In this document: piece after piece, positions 56,663 to 64,000 of the stretch
Layout of the letters: every line of letters starts with the position of its first letter
How positions within the stretch are numbered: the stretch's first letter is position 1
Source: Rhizophagus irregularis
Lineage: Eukaryota; Glomeromycota; Glomeromycetes; Glomerales; Glomeraceae
Length of the DNA: 64,000 nucleotides
Assembly: GCF_026210795.1 (NCBI RefSeq)
Contig: NC_089446.1
Span: forward strand, 1,765,001-1,829,000
Direction of reading: 5' to 3'
Notes under the pieces: generated by a model
Databases searched by the model: none
Told to the model about the DNA's origin: nothing
Seen by the model: only the letters and a program-made list of their open reading frames with translations
Translations under genes and position numbers: made by a program

Positions 56663-57009
56663 ATGGTAGATCATAAAGATATAGAACTTGCGCAAGTCAA
56701 AGTCATAAAAACTGCTTTGCGAAAGGGCAGAAAATATGATAATCTTGCGAAAAATTATGGAGACTATCTAAAGAAACTGCGAGCTGAAAGGATCCGAACA
56801 ACTATATTAAGACACTTGCAGTAAAAATGTTCCTTAAGGAAGAAGCATATACTGAAAGGCTAGAAAATTATCGCAAAAGGTATGAAGATAATGATCTATA
56901 TAGCAGTTTAGAGTTATTATATAAGCTTTATTATCTAATAGCTAGGGAGGAGAATCGCGAAAGATCAGATGACGAAATAGAGCAGATGTTCAAAGCAATG
57001 GCAATCTAG
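56663..57009 (+). pseudogene. Small helical protein, apparent frameshift
   Basis: A 53-codon frame (MVDHKDIELAQVKVIKTALR ... ILRHLQ, stop 56824) is followed at once by a second frame starting 56827 (MFLKEEAYTERLENYRKRYE, ending FKAMAI at 57009). Reading through near 56815 with a one-base shift would fuse them into one protein of about 115 residues, mostly charged helix. The family is unknown. It follows the polymerase on the same strand and may be part of the same element. Confidence 0.5.
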
Positions 57010-57126
57010 TTGTCTTTGGCAAAGCTTTTATATAAAGATATTTTTTCGTCTAAAGAATAATATAGGTGAAAATTAGCAATTGAAATAAAAAACATTAGTT
57101 AAGTAAATCATTACGTTTGATATATA

Positions 57127-57665
57127 ATGCATTCATACAACCCGCTCGAAAAAGCAGATACAATTGCTATAATCATTCAAAAGCTTCCATTAGAGGTTCT
57201 TGATAAGCTCTGCTGGATAAATAGTACTTGGTATAAAAAAATCCAGCATGAGTTTCGGCGAAGATGGAAGATACAAGTACTAGAATACTATAAATTGGGA
57301 CATGAAGAAGAGAACCCTTTAATTGGAATGTAGTATCAGAGGAATTTATTGAAAGGGAAACCGAAATAGCTAAAAAACAGGTAGAGATCGAAAGATATAT
57401 ACTTCATAATGGAATGCTCGAAGGACAGGAAAAAGAAATAGTCAAATATAATATTCGGCAGATAGCTAAAAATGTTGTCCCATGGTGGGATGTAGATAAA
57501 TGGGAAGAATCAGAATTTTTAGGTTTCATTAAAAAAGATACATACGGAGGATTTGCCCCAAAAGAATATAATAGACCTTTTGGATTCGGAATAAAACAAT
57601 TTATAAACAAGATTCTTTATTATGATGATGAAACGCTGTATTTTGTAGAGAATGATCCTATATAA
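57127..57665 (+). pseudogene. Hypothetical F-box-like small protein, frameshifted
   Basis: The first frame (57127-57333) reads ADTIAIIIQKLPLEVLDKLC, then WINSTWYKKIQHEF, which has the LPLEVLxxL and WY spacing of an F-box-like motif. It ends at a TAG, while the next frame from about 57330 reads VVSEEFIERETEIAKKQVEI and continues to 57665 (PWWDVDKWEESEFLGFIKKD, YVFENDPI-like end). A one-base shift or a very short intron near 57333 would join them into about 180 residues. I do not recognise the C-terminal part. Confidence 0.5.
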
Positions 57666-57864
57666 GAGAATGTGCCTGATGTTATTTTAATTCATATACT
57701 GTAACATAGTCTAGAACAGTGAACAAGAGAAGAATCGCGAAAGATCAGATGATGAAATGTTATATATTTTTTCTGGCATATGAGCAAGCAAGCGGGTAGG
57801 GAAGTCACTATGCATATATTAATATTATTTTTTTAATTAAGGATATAGGCTCCTATAACAAAGT
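57666..57864. other. Short intergenic with a duplicated piece
   Basis: AGAAGAATCGCGAAAGATCAGATGATGAAAT near 57728 repeats part of the gene at 56663-57009 (near 56950), a small duplication. Confidence 0.6.
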
Positions 57865-58086
57865 ATGGGGTTTACTAGCAAATTACACAATATGGAAAGT
57901 TTAGATGATATTATAGAAGATGCGAATAAAAATATTAAAAAGGTGTTTCTAGCAGGGGTTGCACCTGAATTTCGACAAGAAGTCTATATAATTGGTCTTA
58001 AATTAACATTGGATAGATTGGCACGAGAGCTAGAGTTTGCGCAAAAAGATGATTGTTCTTCTAAGCCAGCCAGCCCAGAGCAGTGA
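57865..58086 (+). CDS. 73-residue protein, gag-like segment
   Basis: MGFTSKLHNMESLDDIIEDA starts it; VFLAGVAPEFRQEVYIIGLK and LTLDRLARELEFAQ follow. The pattern F-x2-G-[LV]-x-P-[ED]-[FY]-x3-V followed by LTLDxLxxxAxxxE is that of retrotransposon gag proteins. Here the protein is short and stands alone with a proper start and stop. It could be a domesticated or residual gag fragment. Confidence 0.45.
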   Translation: MGFTSKLHNMESLDDIIEDANKNIKKVFLAGVAPEFRQEVYIIGLKLTLDRLARELEFAQKDDCSSKPASPEQ

Positions 58087-58138
58087 TCGCGTAATTTTAT
58101 TTTTTGTTTAAAGATACAACATATAAAATAGAATATTT

Positions 58139-59701
58139 ATGGCGCATTCAAGCATTTTTAATTTACCGGAACTATTAGAGCGAATTCTATATTTCTTAGC
58201 AATAGATAAGTCACTATATCCCGCTCTATTTGTATCCCGATTGTGGTACAGATGCGGTGCTCCTATTCTATGGAGGCGTATTGAGCTAAAGGGGAATGAA
58301 GTAAATGATAAAATTCGATTGGAAAGATTTTTAAAAATAGTACCTGGAGGAGGAAGAAAACCAGTTTATAGCTCGAAACTAACTCATCTTAAAATATCAC
58401 ACTACTATCCACTTTCAAATAAAAAAATCAAAGGCATTGTACACACATTCCCAAATATAATTCATTTAGATTTCGAAGGAAGTACAGACGACCGTATTGG
58501 TAAAACTCTAAAGCTAATAGCGAAATCATACCCAAATTTGGAGTATCTTAATATATCTGCTTTACACGGATTTAAATCAGAAAGCGATATAGGTTTATCT
58601 GCAATCGCAAATTCATGCCACAAACTAGAATATCTAAATATTTCTGGTCATACAGGGTTTTCTGAAATAATAATTTGTAATGTTATTTGCTCCTGCCTGG
58701 GGCTCTAACAACTTGACCTTAGCTAGCATAGCGGACATCCCTATTTTATCACAATACTGACTGATCATTTGTCGATCATTTGCTGATCATTTATTCAATT
58801 ATCACATAATATAAATATGATACCGTTGCTAAAAAAATTTACATAATAATATATGCTCAAATTTCACAAATAACTTAAATTTAGTTTTAATTTATTGTGT
58901 ATTAAATTTTATTAGCTTTTATTATTATTTGGCATATATTTATTCATTTTACGAAATTATTCACTAATTATGTTACTAATAAAAAACCTGCATTATGAAT
59001 CAGATCACTGCATTATTTTTTTTTATAGATTCTACATAATATAAAGAATATTTGTGCAAATTCTTAAGTTTCGCACTCGCAAATTCATTTTCGCACTTCA
59101 ATTTTTGTCTGATAATCGGCAATAATTAGTGAATTATCATATACAAATAATATATTTATGATATTATTAAAAATTGTGCTAATAATTACATAATTAAAGT
59201 CATATGATAATTTAGTGTTTTTACTTAGATTTCCATTATTTTTTTGCCACATTATTTGAAAAATATTTGTGATTTTGCAATAAGTTTTTAAAATCTGGAA
59301 TTAGTGATCAGCAAATGATCGGCAAGGTGATATGAGCATGTCCGCTATGCTACCTTAGCTATTGTGGAATTACTGATAAAACTATCGAAGAAATTGCTAG
59401 ATCATGCCCCAAATTAAAATATCTTAATCTGGAAGGGTGTTATAAAATTAGCAAAGAAGCCATAGATCAGCTCGTTTCACTTAATCCAGATATCAATGTC
59501 GAGACTACTCCAATGATTATGGGCACGGCTGATAACCCAAACGACTTTATTACTGCATTTACTGATTATCTTAGACAGGCCAATTTCGCTAATAGACATA
59601 TTTTTGCTCAGGGCCTTTTAGATTTAAGTATGCGAGACAATTCCCAGTGGTATTCCGATCCAGGGTTGGCTAGATCAATAGTCCAGAACAATGATCATTA
59701 G
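58139..59701 (+). pseudogene. F-box / leucine-rich-repeat protein, interrupted by a MITE
   Basis: The N terminus is an F-box (NLPELLERILYFLA, then LYPALFVSRLWYRCGAPILW). LRR units follow: LTHLKISHYYPLSNKKIKGI, YPNLEYLNISALHGFKSES and CHKLEYLNISGHTGF. The frame meets a TAA at 58706-58708, where LxxLDL is expected, then at 58725 a 627-bp element. After it the frame resumes with YCGITDKTIEEIARSCPKLK and YLNLEGCYKIS and runs to a TAG at 59701. F-box proteins recruit substrates to SCF ubiquitin ligases; this family is greatly expanded in glomeromycetes. The intact gene would have encoded about 310 residues. The stop codon and the insertion both inactivate it. Confidence 0.85.
58725..59351. mobile_element. 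627-bp MITE with 9-bp TSD (Mutator-like)
   Basis: Ends AGCATAGCGGACAT and ATGTCCGCTATGCT are perfect inverted repeats of 14 bp, extended by diverged CTGATCATTTG / CAAATGATCGGC arms. The 9-mer ACCTTAGCT is duplicated at 58716-58724 and 59352-59360. A 9-bp duplication is typical of Mutator-like elements. It lies inside a leucine-rich repeat. Confidence 0.92.
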
Positions 59702-60241
59702 CTCGGAAGAATTTGCTGAGCCACAGATTGTGCGACAAAAAATAAGTGGATCATCAGATAGGTCTTGTGCAACATATTAATTTTCGCATATATTCATGCT
59801 AACTACTACCTCTATTTTTTTCCCAAACAATCATGAGAAAATGTGAAAGAATGTCTACAAGCAACACAGGACCAGCTCTAAAAGTAAATAGCGCCGGCAA
59901 AAGCATATGTTATGGAGGGCCGAGGGACTCGCAATTTCGAGATCGCCAGGCGTAAAACCAACTATAGTCTCTCCGGTAGATCTCCATGTGAAAAGGTTTA
60001 AAAATTCCGTTTGCATGTGCTTTTATAGAACTCTTGGCACCATACGACATTGTTAATCATGACTCATATCTCCTTAACTTTTTCCCAGCAAGATATAAAG
60101 CATGTAGGAGTATGTGGAAGTTCAGCCAACTTTCCGCAAAAAATTTTAAGGTGCGTATATGATAGAAGTTATGTATGGGAGCGAAATACGACATAAAAAA
60201 TACTCACTATGGGCTCTTAAATTTAGAAAATTCGCTACACA
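59702..60241. other. Intergenic between F-box and CRN-like genes
   Basis: No open frame of note. GC content rises relative to the left half of the window. The last 200 bp should hold the promoter of the CRN-like gene at 60242. Confidence 0.5.
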
Positions 60242-60583
60242 ATGACCGATAACAATGATAGGGATGGTATTGATATCACTCTCAATTGTCTTATCGTTCC
60301 CATAGGAAACCTCTTCGATCTTCCAAGCAACCAAGTAGCTCAAGCAATTACAATCAACACAGGTCGAACGGTTGGCGGACTTGAAATTGCAATTCATAAC
60401 CGGTTAAACCAGTTAGGCCTGTTGGGGGTACAATTTTCTAATCTTTCTCTAAGTATTCGTCAGATCCATCCTAGAACAGTTAGCGAAAGACCAATGAACT
60501 CTCAAGCCTATATTTCTGATTTTTTTAATGATCAATTTCAACCTCGAGCGGGTCACTTCCATGCCACCGTATATTCTCCATAA
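60242..60583 (+). CDS. Stand-alone CRN-like N-terminal domain protein, 113 residues
   Basis: The frame MTDNNDRDGIDITLNCLIVP and onward aligns by eye with the CRN N-terminal domain of the gene at 60972. ITLNCLIVPIGN matches ITLLCLVKGN, TINTGRTVGGLEIAI matches HIEGISLVGDLNDAI, and the end ISDFFNDQFQPRAGHFHATV matches IGDYWPTSPPKKHIHVIV. In CRN proteins this ubiquitin-like header is normally followed by a nuclease or kinase part; here the gene simply stops at 60583, with an ATG start and no disruption. It is either a diverged truncation or a header-only paralogue. No signal peptide is visible, which is common for fungal CRNs. Confidence 0.55.
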   Translation: MTDNNDRDGIDITLNCLIVPIGNLFDLPSNQVAQAITINTGRTVGGLEIAIHNRLNQLGLLGVQFSNLSLSIRQIHPRTVSERPMNSQAYISDFFNDQFQPRAGHFHATVYSP

Positions 60584-60971
60584 TTTTAGTGTCATGTAGC
60601 GCTATAGTCGCAATTTTTATGTATTGTAAGCCGGCTTCCGGCAACGTTTTTATTTCATAAATAAAGTATTTTTATCAAACGTTATGAGAAACAGGTCACG
60701 TGTAATGAAATATCAGGACTAGCCGTAAAGGCGCTTCGCACTATATCAGGAGAAGAGTCTTCACAATTGGTGAGGCGCAGTGATTAGGCGATTGTTGCAC
60801 CTATAATGCAATGTGGCTGATCACACGGCAGGCTTGTAAAACAGAATAATTTCTCACATATAGTCTGCCTCAGTATTTTTTTCGCAAATAAAATTCTTTC
60901 AACTCTTGTCCTCACATACCAAACTTTAAGCCAATAACATTTCGCAAAAAAATATCATATAAGCTGAAAAC
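60584..60971. other. Intergenic
   Basis: Contains a GCCGGCTTCCGGC small hairpin near 60630 and CATAAATAAAGTATTTTT near 60656, a plausible 3' end for the gene at 60242. No gene. Confidence 0.5.
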
Positions 60972-63018
60972 ATGCCTATCACTTTACTATGTCTCGTCAA
61001 AGGAAATACAACCGCGAACGCCTTCCCTGTCCATATAGAAGGAATTAGTCTTGTTGGTGACCTCAATGACGCTATTAAGACGAAAAGGCACCAGAGTTCG
61101 ATAATTTTCCTGCAGACAAGCTCAAGCTATGGAAGGTGTCGATCCTTGGCGATCAGGACGATCAATTAAGAAATCTAATACTCCAGGACAGTGACGAGCT
61201 GTTGGCAATAAATGATATTGGGGATTACTGGCCTACTTCGCCTCCTAAAAAACATATCCATGTCATCGTAAAATTGCCACGTAAGTGTCTGGAGTGTCTG
61301 GTATAGTCTAATTTTTCGTCATTTGCCCTTGTAATATTAACACGCATTCGTTTCCAGTTCTCAGCTTAGAAGAGGCTTTGTCGTGTATTCCACCACCCAG
61401 GGTTGGGAAAATATGGTGTACAAGGTAAAATTTCAGTACAGTACAGTACAGTACAGTACAGTACAGTTAGTACATTGTACTTAAAATTTTAAATACCATA
61501 TATTTAATAAAGTTACTTCAAATGCTAACTCTGTCAATATTGATTCATTTATGATAAAATAAATACTATTAAATTCCTCTCATTGAGACGAATCTAATGA
61601 GCTTAATTTTATTGAAATCTAATCACTGGACCACTTAAAACTAAGGTATATATGATTGAAAATACCTCTGTAATTTATATAAAAAAATGTACTTGTACTA
61701 AAAAAACTCAGTACAGTACATTTCCCAACCCTGCCACCACCCATAACATATTCTCAGACTGTACTAAATCGAAGACCACTACAAAGGTTAATGGTGACCC
61801 GCCGACAAGTGTACAACTATGGGGCGACTTTTTGATAAAGTGAATCAATTCCGCTTCGACCAACAACCGATATTCGAGAGGCCACAATTTAACCAAGATA
61901 TAGAGATAGTCAATGAAGAGGATGTTCGCGTTGCTATATCTATCAACATTTGTTTGATGTTAAATAAGCTTATAGGATCAGATTATAATTTTTCAAAACG
62001 TCCACCTACTTCTCCTGGCATACCGGATTTCACCTGTCATCTCGTGGGTTCATTGATCTTGGTGATTGAGGCAAAAAGAAAGCATGTTTTAGAAGACATG
62101 GGTGAACAGACATTTCCCGAGTTTTATAATACGAGTAAGGGCAAGGATGTAATTCAACAAATCTATAATTATATGTGAGAAAATGAACTTAGATACGGTA
62201 TTCTTACCACCTATGATAATCACTGGTTTCTATGCCAAGAACACACGAAGCTCCCTAGATCCAAAAACCCTTCCACTACAATCCGAATCTCCATGGAGTT
62301 CTCAAGGCATATGCTTATCTAACTCGACAGGCGAAAGAGAATCCCAACTCTCCTAAACCTCAAGTACTAGTGCCGGCTCAAGGGGATAATAATTCACGTA
62401 CTCTTCGATCAAACTCAAAATCATCATCCAGCTCTTCATTAACTAATCAGGCTTCCAGCACCTTTTCGAATCAACAATCATCTTCTAACGTCCAAGTAAA
62501 CCAGCAAAAGTTTAGCTTTCAAGTTTAAGAGCATACTAGGTGAAGGACGAAGTGGAAAAACGCTCCTATGCGAATTTTGTGGCGAAATGATTGCTTTGAA
62601 GAGTGTAGACTTATTGAAGGCTCCATCGTATGTCCTGGAAGAAATGCAAAAAGAAGTCGAGATTTATAAAGATCTAGCTGATATTCAAGGCAAGTATATC
62701 CCAAAGCTGGTCTGTTATGGATATTATGGAGGAGGCATGAGCTTCGTTATCGGCTTAACCATTGTTGGTAGTATGTTGAGCGACAAAAAAATAACGGAAC
62801 AGCAAAAGACAAGGGCTATTAAAGGGATTGGAAGCAATCCACAAACATGGCATCCTCCATAATGATATTCGGGAGGAAAATATCTTAATTAACGATAAAG
62901 GTGCCCTATACCTGATTGACTTCGGGATGGCAAGCCGGGAGGATACAAAAAAGAAGAGAAAGCTTTTGACGAGGAACAGCTCAAATTATCTCAATTGCTA
63001 GATGGATATATTGTGTAA
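60972..63018 (+). pseudogene. Crinkler (CRN) protein with nuclease-like and kinase-like domains, broken
   Basis: The header reads MPITLLCLVKGNTTANAF, VGDLNDAIK, then after a one-base loss in an A-run near 61085 the next frame continues with FPADKLKLWKVSILGDQDD and HIHVIVKLP. An intron 61281-61357 (GTAAGT to TTCCAG) leads to SLEEALSCIPPP, where a MITE is inserted. Downstream frames give a restriction-endonuclease-like core (GIPDFTCHLVGSLILVIEAK near 62010-62080), a TGA at 62176, a serine-rich linker and a protein-kinase-like domain (GEGRSGKT, MIALKSVD, then ILHNDIREENILI and LIDFGMA near 62855-62930), ending TAA 63018. CRNs of this header-nuclease-kinase build are expanded in Rhizophagus and in some are nuclear effectors. 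At least four frameshifts or stops plus the insertion inactivate this copy. Confidence 0.85.
61398..61733. mobile_element. 336-bp hAT-type MITE with perfect 8-bp TSD
   Basis: Ends CAGGGTTGGGAAAATAT and ATTTCCCAACCCTG are inverted repeats. CCACCACC is duplicated at 61390-61397 and 61734-61741. Subterminal (CAGTA)n/(GTACA)n reiterations follow both ends (61434-61470; 61709-61720). CAGGG ends and an 8-bp duplication mark it as hAT-derived. It also carries a GAGACGAATCTAATGAG piece of the GTCTC/GAGAC family near 61578. Confidence 0.93.
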
Positions 63019-63405
63019 GAATTTCTTATTTTACAAATTCCTGTACAACGATTACTTGTAATCCTAGTTTCTTATAATTAATAATCATGTATTTTACAGA
63101 CATTTCGTAAAGAAGGAAGGGCGAATTTCCAAGTCACGTAAATGTCAGGTGGTTAGTTAGACTGTAGGGATATACATTAGACATTTATATAGAAGCGTCA
63201 TGTATCACGGGCAATGTCCCGAACATTTGTATTTATTTTTCGCATGTATTAATAAAATATTTTTTTCTTGGCATTTTTCCGGGACCGCACGGTCTCGGAA
63301 ATCTGGTGACTTTATAACCTATTTCTTTTGGTAAAATGACAGTCTCTATGTATATATATACTAACTAACTTTTGAATATTTCACTTCTTGTATAAAATTT
63401 ATCAA
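63019..63405. other. Intergenic with a GC-rich hairpin
   Basis: TTCCGGGACCG-CAC-GGTCTCGGAA (about 63278-63302) is a stable hairpin after a T-run and AATAAAATATTTTTT. It may mark the 3' UTR of the CRN gene. No open frame. Confidence 0.5.
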
Positions 63406-64000
63406 TCATGTCATCCGAGCTTGAAGTATTGAAACAGCGTATCGTTGAACTTGAGGCTAAGAATGCCGAGCTTGAGGCAGAAAAAGCTGAACTTTTAAAG
63501 CGATTATGGAGGAGAATACTAGACGCGATGTTAGAGTTGAGGAACTGGAGCAAAAAAATAAGGAGCTTGAGATCAGACTTGCGATAGTGGAACAGGCTTC
63601 CTTACCAGTGAAAGAGCAGTTGTATAATGATAATCCTTCTGACAATAGTACATCTAACTTTAATTCAGTTGCGGAGTATCATGAGAAACCATTGGTGGAT
63701 GTGGAAACAGATAATTCCTTTCCTGAAGAGGTTTGCTATAATAAGCAAGAATTGGTGGCAACAGTACCTGCCAACTCTGCGAAGCGCCTTAATGGCACAT
63801 CGTTGGAAGAAAGATATGAATAGTTTCTTTGCTTGAGGCTCATAAGAAAATCGTTAGTAGTGAAATAAAGCAACGCAATAAGGAGAAGAAATTTTTACGT
63901 AAATTGGCTAACCAGGACAGCATCTCCGATACTGCTTATGTATCAGAAACTGTGGTGGTTGCTCCTCAATTGGTCATTGCAGATACCTCTCAGGAAGAAA
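63406..64000 (+). pseudogene. Coiled-coil protein, frameshifted, runs off the window
   Basis: Starts MSSELEVLKQRIVELEAKNA and continues with ELEAEKAELLK, a classic leucine heptad. Near 63500 the frame breaks and the next frame continues the heptads (VEELEQKNKELEIRLAIVE) into a polar linker (NDNPSDNSTSNFNS) that stops at 63823. A third frame to the window edge reads EIKQRNKEKKFLRKLANQDS. Proteins with this N-terminal coil occur in many copies in Rhizophagus genomes, often near CRN genes. The shifts suggest a pseudogene, though sequence errors cannot be excluded, and the 3' end is outside the window. Confidence 0.6.

Overview
The window reads as nuclear DNA of an arbuscular mycorrhizal fungus, most likely Rhizophagus irregularis or a close relative. 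The base composition is very AT-rich, protein-coding genes have short GT-AG introns, transposon remnants are dense, and the right end holds family types expanded in that lineage: F-box/LRR, Crinkler (CRN) with nuclease and kinase domains, and coiled-coil proteins. The species call is inference from gene content; no search was run.

Only a few genes look intact. They are a three-exon SAM-dependent methyltransferase (5269-6346, +), a four-exon multi-pass membrane protein of unknown function (38740-40048, -), a 13-exon CLC-type chloride/proton exchanger of 881 residues (41143-44730, -), and a short stand-alone CRN-like N-terminal domain (60242-60583, +). Almost everything else is mobile or repetitive. 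It includes two hAT transposase wrecks (23609-25973, 36250-37020), a LINE 3' half with RNase H (32856-35065) and a second, 5'-truncated copy of its 3' end (8578-8800), and a Tc1/mariner transposase split by a MITE (46468-48063). There is also a Polinton-like protein-primed DNA polymerase B pseudogene (53167-56538) with small genes around it. An F-box/LRR gene and a CRN gene are each broken by a MITE with a clean target-site duplication.

The most unusual content lies in 10171-32855. Two large elements with terminal inverted repeats and subterminal short repeats (13737-22310 and 27067-32855) carry no recognisable protein cargo. Instead they carry tandem arrays of intron-like modules. Each module has a 3' splice site, a 20-50 nt microexon, a 5' splice site buried in a hairpin, a poly(T)/poly(A) stretch, in many arrays a second hairpin whose loop shows a TACTAAC-type branch point, then a pyrimidine tract and TAG. 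There are about 22 modules at 14454-17065 (+), about 8 at 17786-18780 (-), about 9 at 20930-21890 (+) and about 9 at 27335-32345 (-). Exon lengths are mostly not multiples of three, so the arrays are unlikely to encode a protein. I do not recognise this arrangement and put it forward as the candidate undescribed system. Arrays on both strands of one element could also give double-stranded RNA.

The second of these elements is also a stack of nested insertions. A 3.5-kb near-perfect palindrome (28069-31603) sits inside the intron-module array, and two 222-244 bp MITEs with perfect 8-bp target-site duplications sit in and beside it, so the order of insertion can be read. Stretches without genes are described individually in the feature list.
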